Source: Eunapius fragilis
Lineage: Eukaryota; Porifera; Demospongiae; Spongillida; Spongillidae
Direction of reading: 5' to 3'
DNA: 64,000 nt
Assembly (NCBI GenBank): GCA_963681505.1
Contig: OY811989.1
Coordinates: 4,977,835 to 5,041,834 of the forward strand
Shown: piece by piece, positions 1 through 15,305 of the stretch
Layout: each line of letters starts with the position of its first letter
Position numbering within the stretch: position 1 is the stretch's first letter
Program-made: the position numbers and the translations under genes
The notes under the pieces: generated by a model
The model's input: only the letters and a program-made list of their open reading frames with translations
What the model was told of the DNA's origin: nothing
Databases searched by the model: none

Positions 1-1621
1 TACTTGCAACTGTTGTTCTTTGTAGTGCTGACAAGAATGCCAAGGTGGGTCCTGCGCTGAAACACAGTTCTATTTAAAGCCCTGCTGTCTACACTAGGCG
101 ACTGCTACCAAACTTGAATCCAAAGTAGCGCAGCTGTTGGACTGGAACCTTAGGCGTTCCATTATCAGCCTCTCTTCAGAAAAGTTCGCCGAATACGTCC
201 GCAACAAACCTAGAAATTATTCGGTGATAGCGATGCTCACAGCATTGAGGCCCAACCGTCAGTGCTCGGTGTGCAAGTAAGTACACGGGTTGCGGGCTTT
301 CTACTTCCATGGTCTATTTTTGGTTCCGTCATTAATGTATGTCTAAAAAGAGGCCTACTGTGTGAGTGCACACTTGTCAATGTATGTACGGACGTGGGTA
401 TGAACATGCAGATGTAATTTACAGCTCATGTTTACACATCATGCTGTTTCAGTTTCAAGTTTGTTTGTGTCTCTCCCTCTTTGGTGCACAAACCCTGCTT
501 TTCAGGGAAGCATATGATGAGTACAAGATTCTGGCTGATTCTTGGCGTTATTCCCAAGACTACTCATCTTCCTTGTTCTTTGTGATGGTGGATATCGACG
601 AGGATGGTGTTGATGTGTTCCAACAGGTAACAGCGGTATTTGGAGTAGCATCCAGGCAAGGGGGGGGGGAGGGAGAGAGTGTGCATTGGGAGGCATATTT
701 GATTGCATGCAGTGGGTGGGTAGCAACATGGAGAGTTCGTTTGTGGTTTGTTGTTCCATGGGAATGGTGTGTGTATCTGTGTTTGATGTTATGAGAACCA
801 GACTTGGTTGCTTTTCATGACAGCTTCAGTTGAACTCTGCACCCACTTATTTCCACTTCCCATCTGGGAAGTCCAGGAAGGAGGATAAGTATGATGTCAG
901 CAGGTAGGTGGTGTGGGGGTAAGGGATTGAGTGAGGGGGTGAGGGGAGGGGGGAGTTGAAGTACAGGAGGTATAGACAGTGTTCCAGTTCAGCTTACCTC
1001 CCTGGTCCAGGAATGGCTATGGGGCAGATGCTCTGGCCAAATGGATTGCTGAGAGGACTTCAGTGCAGGTATGGTATGGGGATCAAAGAAGGTCGCCTCT
1101 TTTCCTCACCCTTCATTCTCTCGCCCCCAAATAGATACAGGTCATGAGGCCACCCAACTACCTACTGCTGGCTATTTGGATACCAGCTGTTCTGATTGGT
1201 ACTCTCTTTGTGTATCTGAAGAGGGAGAATTTGCACAAGTTCCGTGATTCTAGATACTGGGCAGTTGCAGCCATTGTATGGAGAGTTGTCATTGGTCAGT
1301 TTGGTAGATGGTGACCCTGTTTTGCTGGTTTGCAGATCTGGATTCTGGCCATGATCTCTGGCCAGATGTGGAACCACATTCGCGGGCCTCCCTTTGCACA
1401 TCGCACTGCCCAGGGTGACACGGTCAGTACGGCTTTGAGTAGTGTGTGGGTGTGGGTGGGTAGGGCATATGGGGTGGGTGTATGTGTATGGGTGTGGCTA
1501 GCCTCATGCCGTCTTTCTCTGTAGGGGTACTTCAGTGGAACAAGCCAGTACCAGTTCATAGCTGAGACCTATGTCATCTTCGTGCTCTGTATCCTTGTGA
1601 TGGCATACGGTTCAATGTTGG

Positions 1622-1653
<32 letters not shown>

Positions 1654-2024
1654 CTTGTGTTCCTTAGCCTGGCTATCTCAGATGGAGCCATTACAGTGGG
1701 GTTTGTCTTGATGAATGAGCGATTTGCCTTCTTTGATGAAGTGGGAGTCAGTAAAGGTGTGTGTCTAACAGAGAGAGTGAGACATGGAGGTGACATGAGC
1801 TTTATTCATCAGTGACACCGATTATTGGATTGGCCATGGTTGTTATTGTGTTCGGGTATCTGCTTTCGATATTCAGGATGAAGTATGGTGGTTACCCATA
1901 CAGGTTTGAAAGATGCGGTTATTATTCTAGTTATTGGTATTATGTTTGTGTTTCCTTAGTTTTTTGTTTAGGTGAGAAGCGGTCAGGAACATTTGTCGTA
2001 GGCGTTGCTGTTATTTGTGGTTAA
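1..2024 (+). CDS. MAGT1: MAGT1/TUSC3 (OST3/OST6) oligosaccharyltransferase subunit, 5' partial
   Basis: Oxidoreductase subunit of the ER oligosaccharyltransferase; family members also support Mg2+ transport. Exons by eye: <1-44, 98-276, 506-626, 824-903, 1011-1068, 1135-1275, 1336-1422, 1525-1588, 1682-1756, 1813 to about 2024; all junctions keep phase. The first exon shows only the end of a hydrophobic signal peptide (LATVVLCSA), so the start codon lies left of the window. The luminal thioredoxin-like domain carries the CxxC motif as CSVC (exon 2), followed by a segment like human NSWRYS (here DSWRYSQDY). Four membrane segments follow, with the family motif [12 protein letters not shown] (exon at 1336-1422) and the C-terminal KYGGYPY. 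The last exon is uncertain: family proteins stop a few residues after YPY, but here the frame stays open to 2024, so a further small intron near 1895 is possible. MAGT1 and TUSC3 are vertebrate duplicates, so this gene is probably the single ancestor of both. Confidence 0.93.
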
Positions 2025-2279
2025 CGATTTAATTTTATGATTATATAGTCGTGAATATATTAATTCTGTGCAAGATCAGAGAGCTAAGCCGCAATCATCG
2101 CGCGCGCCCAGCGTATAATGCGAGTTATTATTTCCAACTGTACGGTCAGAGGAGGATGTCCGACGAAAGAAGCTTTTATATTCAGTTAGTACGAAAACTA
2201 ACAGAAAGCAGTAACTTGTAGTGTGGCAGGCGGTCAAACTGAAGCGAAAAAAACTTGTATTCAGTAGTTAATTGTAAAG

Positions 2280-2733
2280 ATGAAGAACGTGTGCAGCTCA
2301 CCACACCTGGGCGCTATCTTTGTGACCTTGTGTGCCTTTGGAGCAGCTTCGTCCCAGCAAGATGCGCCGGTAGTAACCGTGGAAGCTGCTGATATTAGCA
2401 GTAAACGTACGGAAGGGGCTATCATTTACTCAACTGGCACAGTAGGCTTGATATATTCACTATAGTGTGCATCATTTGTTATATGAATACTTTCAATAGA
2501 ACCCACACTGCATAGCAGAAAAAGGAACGATTCAACGAGATAGATGCGGCGTGAAAGATTTAAGTCCCGCGGCAGGTGACGACGGCTTGTTGATGTGGAA
2601 GCCCGAGAGGTGCTCCGACACAGGGTGCAACTGTGTTCCGGTGAGAGAAGTCATGACACGTCAGGATAGCGCCGGGGAAGAAAAGACGCCAGCTAAGGCC
2701 CCGAAGAGATACAGAATATTTGAGTGCGCTTGA
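2280..2733 (+). CDS. Small secreted six-cysteine protein, copy 1 (thyroglobulin type-1-like?)
   Basis: Two exons, 2280-2441 and 2500-2733, giving about 131 residues. Exon 1 encodes a signal peptide (Met-Lys start, hydrophobic core, small residues before SSQQ). Exon 2 holds the conserved part: NPHC, then RCGVKDL, then DDGLLMWKPERC, then the pattern C-x-C in GCNCVPV, and a C-terminal FECA. The six cysteines, with DG before a cysteine and a C-x-C-V motif, recall thyroglobulin type-1 domains (where the motif is CWCV), but the tryptophan is Asn here, so this assignment is tentative. The donor at 2442 (GTAGGC) is the only one nearby that keeps phase 0 as in copy 2. Likely an extracellular protein; target unknown. 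A near-identical second exon lies 1.1 kb downstream in the same orientation. Confidence 0.75.
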
Positions 2734-3445
2734 ATCTGGAGACAAACAGCCGTGTAGCGTATTGTAAAATGCAGAATAGGAAATATGTGGCGCACACCAC
2801 CATTGTCAGTGTGATGTTTCATTGCCCACAATAGGTGAATAGCTATAGGCCTTCCATGTTCAAACAGTATAAGATTGTTCATGCTACTAATTGGTTAATT
2901 GTGCGCTCGCAGCCTGTGAGGCCGTACAGTACTGGCTCGGAAATGTAGCGGCAAGTAACATCTCTCGGAACTGTACACTTTTACAGCGATTCATTGCTTA
3001 CTTTGGAATCCCTAGTTCAATAATGCGGTCAGTGTTACAATTGACTTTGGCCAACAGTCGAACCAGCTATTATATAACTTTTCTACTTGTATGTGTTGCA
3101 GTTACGAATATTACATAATTGTATATTCAGTTCCGTACAACCCGCCTAACTAAATTAGTCTCATAATGACGCCGTGCTGCAATTTCGATCAACAATACGC
3201 CACCAAAATACGTACATCAGGGCTGAGGGGTGTCGTATAATTGGTTGCTATGATTTCCATTTGGACCGCCATATCCATGTACATAAAAACGTTTTGGACA
3301 AAGCGTCACAAATTAATTGGAAGCCATGTCCGCTAGTTTATTTAATAATTTGATTACTAAAGAGTATTAGCATGGCTTCAGCTGGCTTTATAAACAGCAA
3401 AAATTTGCGCATTGCAGTCAAACTTTACCTCAGCTAAACGGTGTT
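2734..3445. other. Spacer between the two secreted-protein copies
   Basis: About 710 bp, AT-rich. It should hold the 3' end of copy 1 and the promoter of copy 2. A 75-codon open frame at 2891-3118 has no recognisable features and is not called. No repeats or RNA gene seen. Confidence 0.5.
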
Positions 3446-3878
3446 ATGGAGAAGATTATTGTGCAGCTTATCGCTATCGTGTTGGTTTCAGCGGTCTTAG
3501 TGGTCGGTGGAGCTCCTTACGACTTACCATCCATTGTACTGGAAGGCGAACCTGGATTGCCAAGCGCGGGAGACGTCAAGTGGATACCTACTCCCAAGGT
3601 ATGAAGGAATAATGTAAATGCAACAAACCCCCACTTACGTGGCTTTGTCTCTGCAGAATCCTTACTGCAAGGCTGACAAAGGAAAGGCCGAGCGATGCGG
3701 CGTGAAAGATTTAAATCCCGCGGGAGGTGATGACGGCTTGTTGATGTGGAAGCCCGAGAGGTGCTCCGACACAGGGTGCAACTGTGTTCCGGTGAGAGAA
3801 GTCATTGCACGCCAGGATAGCGAAGGAAAGGTGCCAGCCAAGGCCCCAAAGAGATACAGAATATTTGAATGCGCTTGA
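3446..3878 (+). CDS. Small secreted six-cysteine protein, copy 2 (thyroglobulin type-1-like?)
   Basis: Two exons, 3446-3598 and 3657-3878, about 124 residues; the intron (GTATGA...CTGCAG) is phase 0. Exon 1 encodes a clear signal peptide (MEKIIVQLIAIVLVSAVLVV then GGAP). Exon 2 is almost identical to exon 2 of the upstream copy: NPYC, ERCGVKDLNPAGGDDGLLMW, SDTGCNCVPVREV, and the same C-terminus RIFECA. The signal-peptide exons have diverged much more than exon 2, so the mature core is constrained or has been homogenised by gene conversion. Function unknown; a secreted Cys-rich ligand or protease-inhibitor-like protein is possible. Confidence 0.78.
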
Positions 3879-4219
3879 AACGCGACGACAAACTAGCACT
3901 GACCACAGTACGAACATACTTTGACTGCAGTGATGAGCTACATCGTGAGAAACACTTCATACCTCGATGAACCAGGGACACTTGACAGCTGAACAATGTT
4001 CTCGGCCCACCGCTATACGCTGCTTAGATTAATAGGTCGCAACTAATCGAAGTGTTTTTTTTCTTTTTTTTTTTTTTTTAACTGTATCATTAAGTTATGA
4101 TATCAGATTATTAAAACCGCGTGTCCACTGTTAAAAACGTTAGACTGTGGCCTTTTATTAAAGGTATTGATGTAACCACTCGCACATAAATTTCGTTACA
4201 CAATCTGATACATGCGAGC
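3879..4219. other. Spacer with a T-rich tract
   Basis: Convergent 3' ends of the secreted-protein copy (+) and ALG8 (-). Contains a T-rich run near 4056-4079 and A/T-rich sequence that could serve as polyadenylation signals for either gene. Nothing else seen. Confidence 0.5.
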
Positions 4220-8906
<4,687 letters not shown>

Positions 8907-9581
8907 CTCCCGAACACTGTAAGGGTTAATACACTCGATCAACTGCCTTCTTTTCCTCCCGGCCGATGAGACCCGTCCCAGCTCTATGACTCTTACTATG
9001 TAAAATTGAACAGCATGTACAAGTTGTACCCACTAGAGGTTCCACATATTATATGCACTACCTGTATGCGATAGCAGTAAAGATGCAATATACATGTGAT
9101 CCAATCGGCAGCAATTCCTGACACATAGGGTACGTTCGGTAGTGATCGCCATGTGCTTATAACGCCATCCCCCCCCCCCCCCCCCCCCCCCCCCCATCCA
9201 CCCCTAAAGAGCAAAGTTACTTGTGCATAATATGGTGCTAACAAAGGAGCACTATCTACTAGTATGATTTACATGATGTAGCTTCTTACAGTCAACGAAT
9301 TATTAAAAGTTAAGTGCGGGTGTGCAAGGCAAATGATGTTTAGGCGGATTGACATACACCCTAATTTACAAATAAAGTGACATACTTGCTGCGATTTTTA
9401 AAAAAGGGAGCGATAGTGAATTAAAAGGCTCAAGCTATTAGTTGTCATACGCGCACCACATGACATTACACATAAATTTTATTTTTACAACCGTAATCGT
9501 AGCTCTGCTGCCACAACAATGGACCTGCTTGAGGGAATTGGGGCATGGTCTTAATTTTTTTTTTTTAATTAAAAAAAAATC

Positions 9582-9956
9582 CTCATTGCTGGCTGGGACA
9601 GAGGCAAACCTGCGGCACTAGACCTGACCATTACCTCACCACTCTGCTCTGTCATCTTGGGTGAATCATGTCACCAGGCTGGTGCGGCAGCCCTGGCAGC
9701 AGAGACCCGCAAGCTCCACTCCAATGGACCCAAGTGCCAAGAGTTGGGCTGGTCCTGCATCCCATTGGCAGTGGAGACTTATGGCAATTGGGGCAAGCAG
9801 GCACATGATACCTTCTCCAGGCTGGCATCCTTCCTAGCCATTCACCAGTCCTCCCCCAAGGCAGTAGTTGTGGCTGAAATTTATGGCCAGATGAATGTAG
9901 TCCTGGTTCGGTCCATTGCTAGAGCCATCCTGGCCAGGGAGCTTCCACCCTCCTAA
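9582..9956 (+). mobile_element. Retroelement ORF fragment (C-terminal part), copy A
   Basis: An open frame without introns, preceded by an A/T homopolymer tract. It begins in frame at LIAGWDRGKPAALDLTITSP and runs through LGWSCIPLAVETYGNWG to a C-terminal VRSIARAILARELPPS. I recognise this kind of sequence as the C-terminal part of reverse-transcriptase-like ORFs that are common in sponge and cnidarian genomes; the exact element class is not certain. No start, no upstream RT domain and no terminal repeats are visible, so it is a truncated copy. Confidence 0.6.
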
Positions 9957-10028
9957 CTTGCTATTAGTAGTTTAGTTGTACTTAGTGATAGTGTGTTATT
10001 ATCATAATAATGTACATGTTCATGAGAT

Positions 10029-10218
10029 AATTAAGCTCGATCCCCTAGGCCATCACGCTCTCACCTGCAAGCAAGGTCTAGCAACCAGTTCGAACAAGGC
10101 AAAGGCAGCTGTCCTCAATAGCCTGTATGGCAGGCTAAATCTTAACCTTGTTAAAGCAAATGCCATTGCAATGCTGTCTAGATGGCTTTGCCTCGGACAT
10201 GTATACTGTTTAGATTAG
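10029..10218 (+). mobile_element. Retroelement ORF fragment, copy B, internally deleted
   Basis: In one frame, LDPLGHHALTCKQG (a Cys/His motif that in this ORF family lies upstream of the part seen in copy A) is joined directly to SLYGRLNLNLVKANAIAMLS, which corresponds to the end of copy A (IYGQMNVVLVRSIARAILAR). The whole central region is missing. A decayed, internally deleted relative of copy A in the same orientation. Confidence 0.55.
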
Positions 10219-10412
10219 GTAGTTCCTTATTTTATTATGATATGTCATGTTACTGTCATATCTTTAATGAACAAAAAATATATACAAGCTGTAGATGTAA
10301 ATATAAAAGCTGTCACACTCAATAGTGCTAAAAATAGATCTGACTTTCACGAGGAAGTGTAAGCTATACCTAATAATAAGATATGTTTGATAGTATTATA
10401 ATATAAAAAAAA

Positions 10413-10498
10413 TCCTTCGAGCCGGGATTGAACCAGCGACCTATGGATATCAGATTGCCCACTACAGTCCACCGCTCTACCAGCTGAGCTATCGAAGG
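10413..10498 (-). tRNA. tRNA-Tyr (GTA) with 13-nt intron
   Basis: The minus strand reads CCTTCGATAGCTCAGCTGGT, with acceptor stem CCTTCGA pairing TCGAAGG and discriminator A. The anticodon loop is CTGTAG, followed by a 13-nt intron (TGGGCAATCTGAT) at the usual position after base 37, then ATCCATAGG. The T-arm is GGTTCAATCC. 73 nt mature. A run of T follows on the minus strand, a good Pol III terminator. Confidence 0.95.
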
Positions 10499-11362
10499 AC
10501 TACACATAAACAGCCGCAACCAAAGTCACCAGATGCCCCGTTTCAAAGAAAGTGCAATTAGTTGTGTACTCGTATTCCTTTGACTTCTCAAACGAACGAA
10601 CATATATGCGAGAAACATGGGCTCTAAAATAGATTGTTCACGGTTCAATGGATCTATGAACATAATGCTCACTCGATAATCTTCATGACGTCATCATGGA
10701 AGTACCCCTGAAAGCTACAAGCTCCCTCATCAAAGTCTGGTGAGTTCCACCCATAAAGCCAATACATTTTACAAACGCTATAAAACACGTTATTTTAAAC
10801 ATCGTTAAAAAAGACACTAGCTAGTGTAGAGGTGAAGCAACAGCATCGCCTGTTTACATGTTACAAGCACTTGGTTTCAAGTTCTTTGCCATGCATTGAA
10901 ATGAAGGATATGGGATCTACAAAGATACTGGTGTACGCAATAGCCTGCTAACTAACTACATGTATTAGGAATGTTGGGAGGGGCAGAGTGCTAACACCAC
11001 TGAAGCCGAAATTGTAGCAAGCCAATCTGGTGAACCCCCATTATTACATCATTAATGTAATTGCAACTTGATTTTCAGTTAAATTATAATTTACATTTTA
11101 AAAAAAGAAGTACACGACTGCATTTGGTTTAGAACATGTTGTAGTGCTGATGACAGTTTTTTATCACTCAGACACACAGAAATTAATAAAACAGGTTACT
11201 CCTTAATACTTGCTTTGCAGCATGGACCAATGCTTTCACAGGACACTATCCAACCCACATGTGGCAGCAATTTGTAGGTGACCAAGAATCGATACAAGAA
11301 TAAAAAAATCTGCACTACATGTAACACAACAAATATAACACAACAATAGATGACGTATATAT

Positions 11363-13371
11363 TCAATCAGTAGCAGACAATGCCACTATGGTAAAACGCA
11401 ATTCATTAGGATCCTTAGCCATGAATTCCTGACACACTTTTGCCGCATCCTGCAGGAATGTTGCACTGGAAGATGGGCCATGGTTCACAGGGCCTGGCTT
11501 GGTACCATCTGGAAATAGCAGTGGGAGAGGATGAAGGCAGTTTTAAAACACAACTCATTAACGTACCAAGTTCATAAATATGCCCATCCTTGTGAACAAG
11601 ACAGATGAAGTGAAGGTCCACTCTGTCGTCACGGCCTGGCGTCTGGTTTTTCCCCCCAAAGGAGCAAACATATAAATACTGACCTTACATGGTGATAGCC
11701 TGTACTTACTGCTGAGTCACCCTCTTGTGCGCTGCTCTCGTGTGCTTCACTGATTGCCTGTGGTAAAAAGCGGAGTCCAAAATAAATAAATCAGCAAGGA
11801 GAAAAAAAAATCCTTCGAGCCGGGATTGAACCAGCGACCTATGGATATCAGGTTAACCACTACAGTCCACCGCTCTACCAGCTGAGCTATCGAAGGACTT
11901 CGCATGAATACACACAACAATAACCCCTTTGATCATCATTGGACCCACTTAAACGTACATCTTCCATTTCAAGTGTCGTGGCTCTTTCTTCAGGACTCAT
12001 ATTCTTCGTTTTCTCAAAGAAATATTTCAGAAAACCATCATCTACCGACAGAAAGCAACAGTTTTAATGCATTCACAGTATACCGGGAGCGCACATGTAA
12101 TATAATATGGAGCATTCAGCAAGAGTGTTATGGAAGGGGCAGTGTTATGGAAGGGGCAGTGTTATGGAAGGGGCAGTGTTATGGAAGGGGCAGTGTTATG
12201 GAAGGGGCAGTGTTATGGAAGGGGCAGTGTTATGGAAGGGGCAGTGTTATGGAAGGGGCAGTGTTATGGAAGGGGCAGTGTTAGGGAAGGGGCAGTACTA
12301 TGGAAGGGGCAGTGTTATGGAAGGGGCAGTGTTATGGAAGGGGCAGTACTATGGAAGGGGCAGTGTTATGGAAGGGGCAGTGTTATGGAAGGGGCAGTAC
12401 TATGGAAGGGGCAGTGTTATGGAAGGGACAGTGTTATGGAAGGGGCAGCATTATGGAAGGGGCAGTGTTAAGGAAGGGGCAGTGCTATGGAAGGGGCAGT
12501 GTTATGGAAGCGGCAGTGTTATGGAAGGGTACCCAGCAACATGTCTAGTAAACACTCCATAGGGTTAACTTCAAGAAGCTCGTTGTACACCACAACAGCA
12601 CCTTGTACCTCCCCCACCTCCCCCACCCCTCCCCACCTTTTACCTCCCCCCACCTTTTACCTCCCCCCACCTTTTACCTTCCCCCACCTCCCCCCTCACC
12701 TTCCCCCATCTTGTACCTCCCCCCCCCCACCCCCACCTTGTAGTTCTTGTTATATCGTTTTGGTATATATGTGTGGCAAATACCACTGACACCACCCTCC
12801 ACCTCCGCCCCGTCACAGTCTGCAATGAACGCTCGTTTGGTACTCACCAAACGTAAGCTGGTCTTGGCAATTCCCCAAGGCATGAATCAGTCCTATTGTG
12901 CCACAGGCGTTATCAACCGTCTGCTTCATGAAATACAGGTTCGGTGACGTCGCGTCACTTTTCTCCCCTTCTTTTTCCTCGTCCTCCGTATCGTCCTGTA
13001 GGAGGAGGGTGATATATATGACAAAATGCGTGCATGGAGGCTATACCTTAGCCGTAACTGGGTAGAGAAGAAGGAGGGCTAGGCAGGGCTGCGGAACCAT
13101 CGCAAGGAGGTCGGGGTCGAGCCCTAGTACGTCTGTGAACGAGTAGTTCAGCTTCATTCCTAAGTTGGAGACGTACTGGACGCAAATAATGGGTATAACT
13201 TTAGCATCTAATTTAGAAACAAGCGAAGAATCCCACCTTGTTCATGACCTGGAGGTAGGAAAGCCACAGTTATCTACGCACTGATGTACTGAATCAAATA
13301 TTCTTTCTACTCACCTCTGGATTAGCCTCCAGGGGAAGCCATTTGTCTTTCTTCTGCTGCTCGTCCGCCAT
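11363..13371 (-). CDS. UCHL3: UCHL3-like ubiquitin C-terminal hydrolase
   Basis: Cysteine protease that trims ubiquitin or NEDD8 C-terminal adducts. Exons on the minus strand: 13371-13315 ([19 protein letters not shown]), a 12-nt microexon 13248-13237 (VMNK), 13175-13047, 12995-12848, 12601-12533, 11757-11710, 11642-11567, 11508-11363. The catalytic Cys is in [11 protein letters not shown] (exon 4), the catalytic His in [20 protein letters not shown], and the Asp follows in the next exon ([10 protein letters not shown]). The C-terminus is [12 protein letters not shown]. Exon 5 ([20 protein letters not shown]) is the crossover-loop region. Its end (phase 1) does not fit the next exon I found (phase 0), so a small exon between 12532 and 11758 is missing from this model. 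That intron holds a 17-bp minisatellite and a tRNA-Tyr gene. The 5' end is 56 bp from the start of the PAM17-like gene on the other strand. Confidence 0.92.
11811..11896 (-). tRNA. tRNA-Tyr (GTA) with 13-nt intron, inside a UCHL3-like intron
   Basis: The mature sequence is identical to the copy at 10413-10498, differing only inside the intron (TGGTTAACCTGAT here). Same strand as the host gene, 54 bp upstream of the exon at 11757-11710. A T-run terminator follows the acceptor end. Confidence 0.95.
12125..12530. repeat. 17-bp minisatellite (GTTATGGAAGGGGCAGT) in UCHL3-like intron
   Basis: About 24 nearly perfect head-to-tail units with a few variants (GTACTATGG, GTTAGGG). It ends right at the donor of the exon at 12601-12533. 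Because 17 is not a multiple of 3, all frames stay open and give spurious ORFs. Confidence 0.95.
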
Positions 13372-13427
13372 ATTTAACGGTGCAGCTTCGTGAGTATTTG
13401 ATAATTAATTACATAGGATGAATAAAT
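13372..13427. promoter_or_regulatory. Bidirectional promoter, UCHL3-like / PAM17-like
   Basis: Only 56 bp separate the two divergent start codons, so both 5' UTRs and the core promoters must overlap. No TATA box stands out. Confidence 0.6.
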
Positions 13428-14264
13428 ATGGCTGCTATTAGACCTTGTGAGTTTCTCACGTGGAGGTTTCGAGGAATGTACGCTAGAAACCAGCTATGCA
13501 GAGCTCTGATTTTCAATGTCGCAGAGGTGCAACGAGCCCAGACGTGCAGACAGACATCCACAAACGCGAAGGAGAGAATGATACCCTTTCAACAGTACAG
13601 AAAATTGAAGCAGTCTCTGAAGGTTAAGGCGCGGTTAGCAGGTATTCCTGCTGGCTTTTTGGGCATGGCTGCAAGTTCTGCCGTCAACATAAATCTCAAC
13701 CCGCGCATGTTTGAAATGACACCAGAAGAAGTCAAGCCTGTTCTGTAAGAAAATATTTTTTCTCTTGTTCATATGTGGAGGTAACGTACAACACTGATAT
13801 GGTTCCCCCCCCCCCCCCCCCCCCCCCCACACACACAGCGGCATGGATCCAATTCTCTTCTCTGTACTATGTGGAATGGGTAGTGGTGTGGTGGGATACA
13901 TGTTAGGAGCAAGCCTGTTTGTCAGACTGTGGGCACTCATGCAAAGAAAGGATCACCAGAAGCTTCAAGAGGTAGGTGTGGTCATCTACATCCCTCCCGT
14001 TCCCCCGTTTCCCCCCCCCCCCCCCCCCCCCCAATAATCCCACACTTCTTAATGGGTCACCCATCCCCTCCCATCCCTCCCCTCCCTCCACAGAGGGAAG
14101 GTGACTTTCTCCAGCGGCTACAGAAACACAGATTTTCGGAATTCAACAAATACGATGATGACTACTATGGTGACAGGGTGCTGACCCTAAGTGACTACAG
14201 ACAGTGGGTAAGACAGCAGCAGAGGAAGAGAAAAGATGCAGCCCGACCTGTGCAGAAATCGTAA
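13428..14264 (+). CDS. PAM17: PAM17-like subunit of the mitochondrial presequence translocase motor
   Basis: Exons 13428-13744, 13839-13971 and 14094-14264, all in phase; 206 residues. The N-terminus is rich in Arg, Ala and Ser with almost no acidic residues (a mitochondrial targeting sequence). The mature part follows the PAM17 plan: a basic YRKLKQSLKVKAR stretch, a first hydrophobic segment (AGIPAGFLGMAASSAVNIN), a second one (GSGVVGYMLGASLFVRLW), then a charged matrix-side tail with DFLQRLQKHR, DYYGDRV and DYRQWVRQQ, matching the conserved (D)YYGE...YRQWL ending of the family. In yeast PAM17 organises the TIM23-associated import motor. Vertebrates lack it. The polypyrimidine tract before exon 2 is a pure C run. 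Confidence 0.82.
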
Positions 14265-14353
14265 CACTAATAAACCGCACTGTACACTCATCATCTTATT
14301 TTGTCATGTCATTTCACTTTAAAATGGTATTTCCTTGACAATGGTGTGTGGTG

Positions 14354-14517
14354 TGTGTGTTTGGTGTGTGTGTGTGTGTGTGTGTGTGCATGTCAATGGT
14401 TCAATCCCCTGCCTTTTTCGTAAGGAGGTAGAGGAGTAGGAAGAGGAGGAGTGGCCATGCCATTAGGAGACAGCTGGCAGCACCTTGATAACACAAGTTA
14501 CCTCATTATGCATGCAT

Positions 14518-14558
<41 letters not shown>
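14354..14558. repeat. TG and CA microsatellites at the 3' end of the ankyrin/PH gene
   Basis: TG run at about 14354-14390 between the PAM17-like and ankyrin/PH genes, and a CA run at 14517-14557 in the last intron of the latter. The short convergent spacer 14265-14462 holds nothing else. Confidence 0.85.
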
Positions 14559-14560
<2 letters not shown>

Positions 14561-15266
14561 CCCTGGTTGTACCTTCATAGCGTTCACTGGGCCCAAATGC
14601 ACAAGGACCTGGATTCCACTCAGCCATATCTTGAAGTCGTCAGAGCATAACGCTACGACGTCCAGTATTCTGTGCAAAAGATAAGAGTCACAATCTCACC
14701 GTTATTCCATGGGGGAGACATCAAGTGTGTTTTCACCAACTAACCTTGAACGGGTGAAAATGGTGAATGCATACTTGTGTTTATTGAGAGGGTCAAAGTC
14801 CTTTCGCCTGACCACAGCTGGGCTGGCTGAAGAGCGAACTCCTACAAGCACATCTGCATGAGAAGGGAGAAGAGGGATGGTGGGTGGAGCTAGTCGATTG
14901 TTGCAATGTCGTTGATTACCTGATCGAATGTCTTTGGGGTTCTTCATGGAACCATACCAGGTTATCTAGGTAGGGGAGGGGGTGTGGTCATATGATGCCA
15001 ATGCACGTGTAATTCACATGACCCTTGCACACTACTAGTTAGTGATCATGTGGGTCCAACATATATGGCACATGGTCAAATGTACATGTGATCATGTGGG
15101 TCCACATATGGCACATGGTCACATGATAATACATGTGATCTGGTGGACAAGCTGGTAGGGTTAATACGTACAACCATCCTGCTTGGATCCACTACAAAGA
15201 ACCTTGGATGCAAAGGTCCCTTGCCCTCATTGGTGAACTTATTGATCCATGATCCTGTACAGATGG

Positions 15267-15305
<39 letters not shown>

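Larger units (their letters stand above)
8907..11362. other. Intergenic region between ALG8 and the UCHL3-like gene
   Basis: About 2.4 kb. Contains the ALG8 promoter side, a poly-C run (about 9170-9194), two retroelement remnants (9582-9956 and 10029-10218) and a tRNA-Tyr gene (10413-10498), then AT-rich sequence with no gene that I can see from 10500 to 11362. Confidence 0.6.

Noticed and set aside
366-794. 142-codon open frame overlapping MAGT1 exon 3
   Set aside because: Reads through introns on either side; the MAGT1 exons are explained by splice sites and homology.
2891-3118. 75-codon plus-strand frame between the two secreted-protein copies
   Set aside because: No signal peptide, no similarity to either copy and no splice partners; could be chance in AT-moderate DNA.
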